This document shows, piece after piece, positions 16,338 through 26,124 of a DNA stretch of 64,000 nt; position 1 is the first letter of the stretch; each line of letters starts with the position of its first letter. The DNA is taken from assembly GCF_020193655.1 (NCBI RefSeq), contig NZ_JADYVE010000002.1:310001-374000 (forward strand). Reading direction: 5' to 3'. Both the position numbers and the translations under genes were made by a program. A model generated the notes under the pieces. That model made no database searches and was not told the DNA's origin. It saw only the letters and a list, made by a program, of their open reading frames with translations. The DNA comes from Ensifer sp. IC3342 (GTDB lineage Bacteria > Pseudomonadota > Alphaproteobacteria > Rhizobiales > Rhizobiaceae).

Positions 16338-17528
16338 TTACTGCGTCGGAGCCTTGGAGACCCGGAGAACGGCGCCATTGTCTTCGTCGGTCACCATCAG
16401 CAATGCGCCGTCCGGCGCCACGACCACGTCCCGAATGCGACCGAATTCGCCCTCGAACAACCGTTCTTCGGAGGTGATCGCGCCGTTTTCGTCTCTCTCC
16501 AGGCGAGCGAGCAGCTGATATTTCAGCGCTGCGACCAGGAGGTCGCCGTCCCATTCCGGAAACATGCTGCCGCGGTAGACGGCGAGCGCCCCCGGGGCGA
16601 TCGACGGATCCCAGTAGTAGAGCGGCTGTTCGAAGCCCTCCTTGGCCGTGCCTTCGCCGATTTCTGCGCCGGAGTAGTCCTTCCCATAGGTGATCACCGG
16701 CCAGCCGTAGTTCTTGCCCGGCTGCGGGTTGTTCACTTCATCACCGCCGCGCGCGCCGTGTTCGACGGTCAAGAGCTTGCCGTCACCCTGGTCGAAAGCG
16801 ATGCCTTGGGGATTGCGGTGTCCCTTCGACCAGATCTCGGCGAGACCTTCGATGCCGCCGCGATAGGGGTTGGAAGCCGGAATGCTGCCGTCGGGGTTGA
16901 TGTGCAGAATGGCCCCGGCATGGTCGCGCGGGTCCTGGGCGCGGTCACCTTGACCGCGATCACCAATGCCGAAGAACAGGCTGCCGTCCTTGTCGATGGC
17001 GATGCGCGAGCCGAAGTGCTGGCCCCCGCCGGTGAACTTGCTCATCCGGAACAGTTCCTTCACGTCGGTCAGGCGCCGCTGGTCGTCGGAGAGAGCCGCT
17101 CGAACAAGCACCGTGCCATAGCCATCGCCGTCACTGGCGGAATAGGTCAGGTAAAGCGCGCGGTTGGTGGCGAATTGCGGATCGAGCGCGACATCGAGTA
17201 ATCCGCCCTGGCCGCGAGCGGCCACATCGGGTACGCCATCGATCGGGTCGGACAGTTCGCGATCGCGCAGGATGCGCAACCGCCCCGGGCGTTCGGTGAC
17301 GATGAGGCTGCCGTCCGGCATCACCTCGACGGCCCAAGGATGGCGGAGCCCGGTCGCGAGCGTTTCGACGAGGACCGTGCCGGTCTGAGTTGAAAATTCC
17401 TGCGCCCGCTGTGCGGTCGCCGGCTGCGGGACGAGGATGCAGAGAAAACCGGAAAATAGAGGCCCCGCCGCGCGCTCCAGAAGGGTTGGAGTGTTCGTAA
17501 AACCTGCCCTTGAGAGCGAGCGCCGCAT
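16338..17528 (-). CDS. PQQ-dependent soluble aldose/glucose sugar dehydrogenase (GSDH family)
   Basis: About 396 residues from ATG 17528 with a signal peptide (SGFLCILVPQPATAQ). A six-bladed beta-propeller is indicated by GLRHPWAVEVMPDGSLIVTE (conserved base His), ARGQGGLLDVALDPQF, NPDGSIPASNP, HRNPQGIAF and LTVEHGARGGDEVN. These periplasmic enzymes (YliI-like) oxidise aldose sugars with PQQ. An upstream ATG at 17597 adds 23 residues without signal character. It follows the sortase gene on the same strand by 84 bp; cotranscription is possible. Confidence 0.9.
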   Translation of the reverse strand: MRRSLSRAGFTNTPTLLERAAGPLFSGFLCILVPQPATAQRAQEFSTQTGTVLVETLATGLRHPWAVEVMPDGSLIVTERPGRLRILRDRELSDPIDGVPDVAARGQGGLLDVALDPQFATNRALYLTYSASDGDGYGTVLVRAALSDDQRRLTDVKELFRMSKFTGGGQHFGSRIAIDKDGSLFFGIGDRGQGDRAQDPRDHAGAILHINPDGSIPASNPYRGGIEGLAEIWSKGHRNPQGIAFDQGDGKLLTVEHGARGGDEVNNPQPGKNYGWPVITYGKDYSGAEIGEGTAKEGFEQPLYYWDPSIAPGALAVYRGSMFPEWDGDLLVAALKYQLLARLERDENGAITSEERLFEGEFGRIRDVVVAPDGALLMVTDEDNGAVLRVSKAPTQ

Positions 17529-17612
17529 GGCATTCTCCGGGATTGCGCCTTCGGTTGAGGTAAGCTGGGGCGCAGGCGCGAGGCTTTCAAGTAACATCGG
17601 ATCAAAACGGCT

Positions 17613-18281
17613 TTATCGGGAAATCGAGCCGGTGGTAAGCGGAACCGTGCGATGCTCGCCGACGAGTTCGGCATTGACGATATAGCGCATTGGCCCCTGT
17701 TCGACGGCGTCGAAGGGCCAGCAGGTAGCGAGTGCAAGGTGGCGTCCGCTGGCCGACGCGTTGATTCCGCTTTCGTCCCAACGGGCGACACGGCCTTCGC
17801 CGGCACGGAAAATGAAACGGCGGCCATCCTTGCGCGTCAGCACCAAGAGGTCACCGGGGTTCACGTCCTTCAGCCAACGGAAATGCGTGTCGCGATGAGC
17901 TGCAATAACGGACGTTCCTTCATCGCCCGGGAGTGGCGTGTTGGCGAGCCAGGCGGGGCCAAAGGCAAGAGCCTCGCCGCTTGCCCCGGCAAGCACGATT
18001 GCGGAGCGGTTGATGCGGGGGGCGGAGATTTCCGCCGCGGTCTCGAAATCCGCCCATGGCCACGGCCTGCCGTCGGCAGCGCCGCGAAGCTGTTCTTCGA
18101 AACTCTTTCGCAACAGCACCTGCGAAACCTCGGCCTTGGCCTTCATGTAGAAGCCTTTGCCGATCAGCAGGAGGCCGGCAAGGGCAATGAGGGCGATGAT
18201 CGCCACGACGATCGTCTCAATCGCCGATAGCCTGGCAAGGAATCCGCCACGCTGGCCGGACAGGTCATCGTCATCAGCCAT
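17613..18281 (-). CDS. Class GN (proteobacterial) sortase
   Basis: 222 residues from ATG 18281. One N-terminal membrane anchor (~20-45, ETIVVAIIALIALAGLLLIG), then a class E/GN-like catalytic domain with His in VIAAHRDTHFRWLKDV, Cys in LALATCWPF and Arg in GPMRYIVNAEL. These are the sortase His-Cys-Arg triad. The start overlaps the stop of the upstream VIT/vWA gene by 8 bp, so the pair is translationally coupled. In this system the sortase usually has a single dedicated substrate in the genome; that substrate is the upstream gene. Located in the inner membrane facing the periplasm. Confidence 0.9.
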   Translation of the reverse strand: MADDDDLSGQRGGFLARLSAIETIVVAIIALIALAGLLLIGKGFYMKAKAEVSQVLLRKSFEEQLRGAADGRPWPWADFETAAEISAPRINRSAIVLAGASGEALAFGPAWLANTPLPGDEGTSVIAAHRDTHFRWLKDVNPGDLLVLTRKDGRRFIFRAGEGRVARWDESGINASASGRHLALATCWPFDAVEQGPMRYIVNAELVGEHRTVPLTTGSISR

Positions 18282-20640
18282 GGCGGTGAACCGTTGCGAC
18301 AATGAACGCGGCGATCTGCTGCCGCCAGAGAGCGAAGGTCGTGCCGGCCAGGAGCGCGATGGCAAGCAGCATCAGGCCAGTCAGAATCTGTCTGTCAGCC
18401 TCGGTTGCCGTCTGCGGCAGGATCACCTGGTTATTCGTCTCGGCGATCAGGCTTGCGGCACGCGCCGTCGGCGCTGCCGCCATGCGGTCGGCGACGAGCA
18501 TGGCGCGTTCGTTCCGATCTCCCGCCGCCTCCCGCTCATCGATCTTGCCGGGGGTGGCCGGGTCCTCGCCAAAAACCTTGCCGAAATCCCATCCTTCCGG
18601 AAGGTTCAATGGCACCTTGGCGCCGGCGAGCGGTTCTCCGGCCGGGCGGGAAGTGGTGACGTCGACTGCGACAAGGCTGGTGACACGCGACGCGAGATGA
18701 TGCGCCAGCGCGACGGTCTCGATCTGCCGGTCGAGGTCGGCCGGGTCTGCGATGGCGGCGGCGCTCGCTTCGAGATCATCGATCTTGCGGCGCGCCCAGA
18801 GCTTGGCGATACCATCGCCTGCCGCCGCCTTGGCGATGTCCATCTCGACCCGCCAGGGTTGGTCTCCCGCCTTGCCGACGATCCTGAGCTTGCCTTCCGG
18901 CGCCGTGCCGGCAAGTTCCGCCGTCAGCACCACCGGTTCGCCGCGGTAAAGGTCGGGCATCGGTTCGGGGGTGATGTCCGCTGCGGCGACACCGTCAAAC
19001 GCGGCCGAAATTTCGGTCATGACCGGGCTTTCGAGTTTCTCGAAAAGCTCGACCATGCGGGTGGCGACCTCGCTTTCTGAGCCGATCAGGGTAAAGGTGC
19101 CGCGGCCATATTCGGCGGCCTTGGTCATGAAATGGCTGTTCGGAGCGGAACCGATACCGACGGTAAAGACGCGGGCATCGCCGCGATTGTTGCGGATCTC
19201 GTCGAAAAGCTGGCTCTCGTTGCCGATGGCGCCGTCGGTAAGGAAAATCACCTGGCGCAAGGCTCCGGGTTCCACTGGTCCCTGGGTGCGAAGCGCCGCT
19301 TCCAGCGCCGGCAACATTTCGGTGCCGCCGTCGGCCGTAAGCGCGCGCACGAAGGCGACGGCATCCTCGCGCTTGTCGGGCGTGGCGGCCACGAGTTCGG
19401 GAAAGTGCACTGTCATCGTGTCGTCGAAGCGGATGACGTTGAAGCGGTCTACGTCGTCCAGTCGCGAGATCGCCAGCGCCAAACTCTCTTTGGCCTGTTC
19501 CATCGATGGTCCGGCCATTGAGCCGGAATTGTCGATGACGAAAACAACCTCGCGCCTGACCGCCTTGCCTGTATCGACTGCGGACGGCGGCGTCACGAAC
19601 GAGAGCAGATAGGTTTTGCCGCCTACCGTCTCGCGGAAGAAACCGGCATAGGGGCTCTTGCCCTCGATCGCCTTCCAGCTCAGTTCGAAATCCTTGTCGG
19701 CCGGAATGCTGCCGTTTTTCAGCGTGATCCGGCGGCTGAGTTCGTCGAGTGATGCGGTCTCGATGTCGTGATAGGGCGAGGTAACACTTGCGATCGGAAA
19801 ACCGGCCTTGAGATTGACCGTAAGGGTTACGGGATTGACCTTGGCGTTTTCCTTTGGATCGAGTACCCGCGCCTCGATCTTCTCCCGATCTGGGACAGGT
19901 TCGCTCACGGCATAGCCGCTGCGGCCGTCGATATCGACCGTGTTGACGATCGGCTGCGGATTGTAACGGGGCGCGACGACCATCGGGAAGCGGAAGGAAA
20001 AGACACCGTTGGACTGGCGAACGCCGCTCTGATACTCGATCTGCACGACGATGGTTTCGCCTGGGCCGATATTGGCGACCTGGTTGGTGAAGATGTTTGG
20101 CCGCTGCTGCTCGAGGAGCGCGGCCTTCTTGCCCTCGGCTTTTGCCTGCTCGTAGATTTCCTTGGCCTCGGCGCGCGGCTTGATCTTTCCCTCGATGAAG
20201 CGATCGCCGATCTGCATCTTCAGCGTATCGACGGCGGAGTCCTCGGGGAGCGGAAAAACGTAGGTGCCCTCGACCCATCCCTTGCTCGGGTTCTCGAAGC
20301 GCTGGGTGACGCGGGTCCGCACGATGGGACCGTTGACGTTTATCTCGACGTCGGTTGCCAGTCGCGGCGCCTCGACAAAATAGCCGGGCTCCCTGGAAGG
20401 AAACAGCAGCGCGCCGGTCCCCATGTCATTCGGGCGGACGTACCCCGCCAGCCGCTGCGGTCTGGGTTCGGCCGCTTGAGCCGAGGCCTGGGCCAACAGG
20501 CCGAGGACCATGACGATGCAGGCTGCAAGTGCCGCCAGTGCCAGATAGAAGCCCCAACGCGCCTCGTTGCGCCGGGTGCGCGCAGCGGCGATTTCGTCGT
20601 CGAGAAACATTGCATACCCCCACGATGCGAATGCATTCAC
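18274..20640 (-). CDS. Sortase-target protein with VIT and vWA domains (marine proteobacterial type)
   Basis: 788 residues (ATG 20640; 20610 is an alternative start). An N-terminal membrane segment (~30-52) precedes a VIT domain (~85-225), with QRFENPSKGWVEGTYVFPL and LEQQRPNIFTNQVANIGPGE. A vWA domain (~360-530) has an intact MIDAS (VIDNSGSMAG; later TDGAIGNE). The C-terminus is a sorting signal: LPQTAT, a 20-residue hydrophobic span and a short basic tail ending HRHG. The motif has Ala where Gram-positive LPXTG has Gly. It is probably processed by the adjacent sortase and envelope-anchored; the physiological role of these pairs is unknown. Confidence 0.88.
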   Translation of the reverse strand: MNAFASWGYAMFLDDEIAAARTRRNEARWGFYLALAALAACIVMVLGLLAQASAQAAEPRPQRLAGYVRPNDMGTGALLFPSREPGYFVEAPRLATDVEINVNGPIVRTRVTQRFENPSKGWVEGTYVFPLPEDSAVDTLKMQIGDRFIEGKIKPRAEAKEIYEQAKAEGKKAALLEQQRPNIFTNQVANIGPGETIVVQIEYQSGVRQSNGVFSFRFPMVVAPRYNPQPIVNTVDIDGRSGYAVSEPVPDREKIEARVLDPKENAKVNPVTLTVNLKAGFPIASVTSPYHDIETASLDELSRRITLKNGSIPADKDFELSWKAIEGKSPYAGFFRETVGGKTYLLSFVTPPSAVDTGKAVRREVVFVIDNSGSMAGPSMEQAKESLALAISRLDDVDRFNVIRFDDTMTVHFPELVAATPDKREDAVAFVRALTADGGTEMLPALEAALRTQGPVEPGALRQVIFLTDGAIGNESQLFDEIRNNRGDARVFTVGIGSAPNSHFMTKAAEYGRGTFTLIGSESEVATRMVELFEKLESPVMTEISAAFDGVAAADITPEPMPDLYRGEPVVLTAELAGTAPEGKLRIVGKAGDQPWRVEMDIAKAAAGDGIAKLWARRKIDDLEASAAAIADPADLDRQIETVALAHHLASRVTSLVAVDVTTSRPAGEPLAGAKVPLNLPEGWDFGKVFGEDPATPGKIDEREAAGDRNERAMLVADRMAAAPTARAASLIAETNNQVILPQTATEADRQILTGLMLLAIALLAGTTFALWRQQIAAFIVATVHRHG

Positions 20641-22239
<1,599 letters not shown>

Positions 22240-22265
22240 GAACGGCCTTTTGCCGCAAAACGAAG

Positions 22266-22292
22266 AGCCCGCCGATGCCGGCGGGCTTTTTT
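22266..22292 (+). terminator. Rho-independent terminator of aatA
   Basis: GCCCGCCG-AT-GCCGGCGGGC followed by TTTTTT, 26 bp after the aatA stop. A near-copy of this terminator and its downstream flank recurs at about 23297-23397. Confidence 0.88.
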
Positions 22293-22299
22293 GCTGCGC

Positions 22300-22372
22300 T
22301 CACAAGGCGATTCAACGACTTGCCAATCCGATTCAGGCGACGGTTCTATCGCGTTGAAATCGGAATCAATTT
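22300..22372 (+). repeat. Flank of aatA terminator, partner of a repeat at 23340-23397
   Basis: The stretch containing TTCAACGACTTGCCAATC and then GCGACGGTTCT and GAAATCGGA is repeated at 23340-23397 with few changes and a small deletion. Both copies follow a GC-hairpin plus TTTTTTGCTG. Together the two copies bracket the GST gene. Confidence 0.6.
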
Positions 22373-22409
22373 CCAGCGCCGGAGGCGGTCGTGGTGGCAA
22401 TGCGTGTGG

Positions 22410-23048
22410 TCACGTCGCAGGTTTTGTCGCCCGCATGCTCGGTCTCTCCGCCATTCGAGACCACCATGATGCGAGATTAGGATAATCCTTGATCAGGGCG
22501 CGTCCTTCCGGAGCCATCAGGAAATAATCGAACATCGAGGCGGCATGCAGATCGGCTAACGTCAGACTGTCGCCCGTGAGCCAACGCGCATCCTTCATGA
22601 GATCGCTCACTGCCTTGAGGCACGTCGCTGCTTTGGGGAGATTTTCGGCAATGCGTGCTTCATCGGCAAAGCCGACTTTGGAGGGCTTCGATACCCGCTC
22701 GACGTAAATGCCCCATACCAGTACTCGATAGGCATAGCCGTCCATTATACTGATGATCTGATTGACGCGGGCGCGCCGTTGCAGGTCCGAAGGCTGAAGG
22801 TCAGGGCCTTCAAAGGTTTCATCGATGTAGCGCGTTATCGCGCCCGTCTCGTACAACTGAAAGCCGTCGTGTTCGAAGGCCGGAATGCGGCCGAACGGGT
22901 GTCGTTGAAGGTAGTCGGAAGGCGGGCCGCCGTCAGCAAAGACGTCGATCAGCACGAGGTCATAACCAATGCCTTTTTCTTCCAGCGTCAACCGAACCGT
23001 TCTGACGTAAACGCTATAGTCAGCACCAAAGACGAGAGGCTTTGCCAT
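22410..23048 (-). CDS. Glutathione S-transferase family protein
   Basis: 212 residues from ATG 23048. The N-terminal thioredoxin-like domain has YSVYVRTVRLTLEEKGIGY, the cis-Pro region FGRIPAFEHDGFQLYETGAI and the following ITRYID. An all-helical C-terminal domain carries the N-capping/hydrophobic staple segment LTGDSLTLADLHAASMFDY. Substrate not predictable. An in-frame upstream ATG at 23120 gives an Arg-rich extension and is not used. Flanked by duplicated terminator-like segments, suggesting local duplication or insertion. Confidence 0.87.
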   Translation of the reverse strand: MAKPLVFGADYSVYVRTVRLTLEEKGIGYDLVLIDVFADGGPPSDYLQRHPFGRIPAFEHDGFQLYETGAITRYIDETFEGPDLQPSDLQRRARVNQIISIMDGYAYRVLVWGIYVERVSKPSKVGFADEARIAENLPKAATCLKAVSDLMKDARWLTGDSLTLADLHAASMFDYFLMAPEGRALIKDYPNLASWWSRMAERPSMRATKPAT

Positions 23049-23140
23049 TGTCTGTTTCCGACAGAGTATTCCGTGAAGGCCCCGGTCAAGGCGGCGACTT
23101 CGCGCCGGCTTCCGCAGCACTGTACCGGGTGCATTCTATC

Positions 23141-23244
23141 GCTACTGCATGCTTCCTAAAATCGTAGCCGATTTAGGGATAAAAACATGCAGCAGTTCAA
23201 GGGCTACGTCCTATACGCGTCCGATAAGACGCGCGGCGCTGTAG
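23141..23244 (+). repeat. Intergenic mosaic repeat, copy 6
   Basis: TGCATGCTTCCTAAAATCGTAGCCGATTTAGGGA hairpin region (arms TCCTAAAATCG / CGATTTAGGGA), then CATGCAGCAGTTCAAGGGCTAC (three-base loss inside the hallmark block) and a right arm closing GCGCGGCGCTGTAG. Located in the 5' flank of the GST gene. Confidence 0.8.
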
Positions 23245-23249
23245 GCTCT

Positions 23250-23297
23250 GACGTGAAAAAACCTCGGAGCAGGGACGTGAAAAAACCTCGGAGCAGG
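23250..23297 (+). repeat. Perfect tandem duplication of a 24-bp unit
   Basis: Two identical head-to-tail 24-bp units (23250-23273 and 23274-23297), each beginning GACGTGAAAAAACC and ending CTCGGAGCAGG. They sit between repeat copy 6 and the second terminator-like hairpin. Perfect identity suggests recent slippage. Confidence 0.9.
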
Positions 23298-23397
23298 CCC
23301 CGCTGACGGGGGGCTTTTTTGCTGTCGCCGACTTCGCCCACAAAGCGGTTCAACGACTTGCCAATCCCATTCAAGCGACGGTTCTGAAATCGGATTC
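23297..23397 (+). repeat. Second copy of the aatA terminator and flank
   Basis: GCCCCGCTGACGGGGGGC plus TTTTTT, then a flank containing TTCAACGACTTGCCAATC and GCGACGGTTCT, matching 22266-22372. No rightward gene ends here, so its presence is best explained by duplication. It abuts the stop of the leftward oxidoreductase gene at 23396. Confidence 0.6.
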
Positions 23398-24262
23398 ACG
23401 TTTGTCTCCGGATTGTCTCGATCACGCCCGAGATGTCGTCGCTGCCATGACCGTCAGCAAGCCGACGCGCGGCGAGCCGAAGCATTGGTTCGATGAAGTC
23501 CGGCGCGACGCCTTGCTCCGTGCTCGCCCTGGCGATGTTTTCGAGTGCCACCGTCTGCATGGCGAGATTCGAAACCACGGAGCGATCGTGCAGCCCGCTG
23601 TCGATCTTGTTGGCAAGGTCGGGGAGTGTCCCGCTCATCGCCGCGATCCACGGAAGGAGAAGCGGCAGGAAATCGGTGACCTTGCCGCCACTGCTTGCCA
23701 CCAGCGCGCCGGCATGTAGAAAGCCCGAGAAGAGGCCATACATGCCGGAGAGCAGGGCGAGGTCATAGAGCGCTGCGAGACTTGGGTCCTCGCCAAGATG
23801 GCGGCTTTCGGCAAGGGCATCGAGTGATGGCTTGTGTCGTTCGAAAAGCACGTCCGAGCCGCTATAGAGGATCAACGCCCCGGTCCCGCCGATCATCGGC
23901 GGAATGGCCATGATGCCTCCGTCGAGATAGGCCGCTCCCTGACTCTCGGCCCAGGCGGCGAGATTTTTCGCTTCGCGCGGCGTGCCGTTCGTCAGGTTGA
24001 CGAGATCGCGGCCGCGGAGCGCGTCCTGCGCCTCAGCCAGCACCGCGCCTGCGGCGGCGTAGTCGACGACGCAGAGGATCGAGAGTTCGCTTGCTGCGAC
24101 GGCTTCCGCGGGAGTCGCTGCAATCCTTGCTCCGGCGCTCGCAATCGGCTCCGCGCGCGACGGCGTGCGGTTCCAGACGGTGACGGAGTGGCCCTTTCGG
24201 ATGAGGGTTGCAGCGAGTGCCGTGCCCATGGCACCGCGGCCAAGAACCGAAATCCTGCTCAT
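23396..24262 (-). CDS. NAD(P)-binding oxidoreductase, 6PGDH/imine-reductase-like
   Basis: 288 residues from ATG 24262 (MSRISVLGRGAMG). The Rossmann motif GRGAMGTALAATLIRKGH and VWNRTPSRAE indicate NADP preference in the beta-hydroxyacid-dehydrogenase/imine reductase superfamily. The C-terminal half is helical (LYDLALLSGMYGLFSGFLHA) and matches the imine-reductase-like dimerisation domain better than classical HIBADH. Substrate unknown. It follows the SDR gene by 23 bp on the same strand, so the two form an operon divergent from a LysR regulator. Confidence 0.82.
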   Translation of the reverse strand: MSRISVLGRGAMGTALAATLIRKGHSVTVWNRTPSRAEPIASAGARIAATPAEAVAASELSILCVVDYAAAGAVLAEAQDALRGRDLVNLTNGTPREAKNLAAWAESQGAAYLDGGIMAIPPMIGGTGALILYSGSDVLFERHKPSLDALAESRHLGEDPSLAALYDLALLSGMYGLFSGFLHAGALVASSGGKVTDFLPLLLPWIAAMSGTLPDLANKIDSGLHDRSVVSNLAMQTVALENIARASTEQGVAPDFIEPMLRLAARRLADGHGSDDISGVIETIRRQT

Positions 24263-24285
24263 GCTTCTTCCTTTCCTGTTTCGCA

Positions 24286-25047
24286 TCAGATGGCGGTTGA
24301 AAGCTTCTGGCCGAGGCCGCCATCGACGGCGAGCTTTGCGCCGGTAGTGAAGGTTGCCTCGAAGGCGAGAAACAGCACGGCGCGCGCCACCTCGTCGGCC
24401 GTACCGTTGCGCTTCATCGGCGTGACCGCATCGCCCAGCGCCTTGAACTCGGCGCGCTCAGCATCGGTGATGCCGGCGACGCCCTTGGTCGGCGTGTCGA
24501 TGAAGCCAGGGGAGACAGTGTTGACGCGGATGCCGCGCGGCAGGAGCTCGGTCGCAAGCACGGAGGCGAACGAGACGAGCGCCGCCTTGGTGGCGCTGTA
24601 GACGGCCATGCCCGGATAACCGCCCTCGTCCGCGACGGAGGAGGTGAAGACGATCGATCCGTCCTTGCGGATCAACGGGGCCAGCCGCTGCGCGGTGAAG
24701 AACGCGCCCTTGGTGTTGATTGCGAACTGGCGGTCGTAGGACGCCTCGGTCACCTGGTCGAACGGCTCGAGTTCCGAGACGCCGGCGTTGATGTGGAGAA
24801 GGTCGATCGCGCTCAGCTTCTGGCCAACGGCGGCACCGAGAACCGCGATGTCGTTGAGATTGGCGATGTCGGAACGCAAAGCGTGGACGCGTGTGCCGAA
24901 CTGCTCCCTCACTTTTGCGAGGTTCTCCTCGTTGTTCCCTGTCAGCAGCACTTCCGCGCCGCCAGCGACCAACCGTGCGACCGTCGCCAGCCCCATGCCA
25001 TGGGTGCCGCCGATCACAACAGCTTTCTTGCCTTCGTAGATAGTCAT
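24286..25047 (-). CDS. Short-chain dehydrogenase/reductase
   Basis: 253 residues. Cofactor motif [14 protein letters not shown] at 12-25, structural [11 protein letters not shown], catalytic Ser in [10 protein letters not shown] and Tyr/Lys in [12 protein letters not shown]-terminal [10 protein letters not shown]. Classical SDR of unknown substrate, probably NADP(H)-dependent. First gene of a two-gene operon; the divergent LysR gene 105 bp away is its likely regulator. Confidence 0.88.
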   Translation of the reverse strand: MTIYEGKKAVVIGGTHGMGLATVARLVAGGAEVLLTGNNEENLAKVREQFGTRVHALRSDIANLNDIAVLGAAVGQKLSAIDLLHINAGVSELEPFDQVTEASYDRQFAINTKGAFFTAQRLAPLIRKDGSIVFTSSVADEGGYPGMAVYSATKAALVSFASVLATELLPRGIRVNTVSPGFIDTPTKGVAGITDAERAEFKALGDAVTPMKRNGTADEVARAVLFLAFEATFTTGAKLAVDGGLGQKLSTAI

Positions 25048-25152
25048 GATGTCTTCCTCGTCGGTTCCAATTAAGGATGAGGAAGAGATGCATTTGTGGA
25101 CGGGCGTGTGCTAGATGGCCAGATGTGAACTTATCATCTGCAAATATGGACG

Positions 25153-26055
25153 ATGACCGGCAAAATGGCAAACCTCAATGACTTCATGCTCTTCGTCCAC
25201 GTCGTGGATCACGGGGGCTTCGCAGCGGCCGCACGCGCGCTCAATGTGCCGAAGTCGACGCTGAGCAAACGCGTGGCGGAGCTCGAAAGAGCGTTGGGCG
25301 TTCGGCTCATCAACCGCACTTCGCGCCGTTTCGCAGTGACCGATACGGGGGAGGATTTCTACCGCCATGCAGCGGCAATGCTCATTGAAGCGGAAGCGGC
25401 CGAGAGTGTGGTCAAGGGGCGGCTTGCCGAGCCGAGTGGCACTGTCAGAATCACGGCATCCGTTCCGACGGCGCAACTCTCGCTCGCGCCGCTTTTGCCA
25501 CGGCTGGCGATCGCCTTCCCGAAGATCCGCCTTGTGGTGCATGCGACCGACCGGTTCGTCGATCTCATTCAGGAAGGCTTCGACATCGCCGTGCGCGATC
25601 ACTTTGCGCCGCTCCCGGATTCCGGCCTCGTGCAGCGCCGCGTCGCTTCGGAGGCTAGCTGGCTGGTGGCGTCGCCGGCCTATCTCGACTTGCGCAAAGC
25701 GCCGGAGCATCCCGAAGATTTAGAACATCACGAGGGCTTGCTGACATCGCTGACATCGGACAGCTGGACGTTGGAACATCCGGACGGCACGACTGTCAGC
25801 GTGTCGTCCAAGCCGCGATTTGTTGCGGACGAATCACATGTCCTGCGCGAGGCCGTGGTGGCAGGGCTCGGCATAACTGCCTTGCCTGGCAAGCTTTGCC
25901 GCAACGAGATTGCAAGCGGCGCGCTCGTCCGCGTCCTGCCCCAATGGACCGCGGGGTATGTGACAACGACGATCCTGATGCCACACCGGCGCGGGCAGCT
26001 GCCGTCCGTGCGTGCCACCGTCGATTTCATCGCCGCGCGCCTTGGCGAAGCCTGA
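25153..26055 (+). CDS. LysR-family transcriptional regulator
   Basis: 300 residues (ATG 25153; ATG 25165 gives MANLNDF and is equally plausible). The N-terminal winged helix shows LFVHVVDHGGFAAAARALNV and PKSTLSKRVAELERALGVRL. The effector domain follows (~90-290), with VRITASVPTAQLSLAPLLP. LysR regulators usually control the divergently transcribed gene, here the SDR/oxidoreductase pair. The inducer is unknown. Confidence 0.9.
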   Translation: MTGKMANLNDFMLFVHVVDHGGFAAAARALNVPKSTLSKRVAELERALGVRLINRTSRRFAVTDTGEDFYRHAAAMLIEAEAAESVVKGRLAEPSGTVRITASVPTAQLSLAPLLPRLAIAFPKIRLVVHATDRFVDLIQEGFDIAVRDHFAPLPDSGLVQRRVASEASWLVASPAYLDLRKAPEHPEDLEHHEGLLTSLTSDSWTLEHPDGTTVSVSSKPRFVADESHVLREAVVAGLGITALPGKLCRNEIASGALVRVLPQWTAGYVTTTILMPHRRGQLPSVRATVDFIAARLGEA

Positions 26056-26077
26056 TCGGCAACCGATAGCGGGAAAG

Positions 26078-26105
26078 CAAAAGGCCCGCAGCGTGCGGGC
26101 CTTTG
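26078..26105. terminator. Bidirectional terminator between LysR gene and carA
   Basis: AAAAGGCCCGC-AGC-GTGCGGGCCTTT with A- and T-rich flanks, located between the convergent ends of the LysR gene (26055) and carA (26125). Confidence 0.85.
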
Positions 26106-26124
26106 TGAAAGCGGATCGTGGTTC

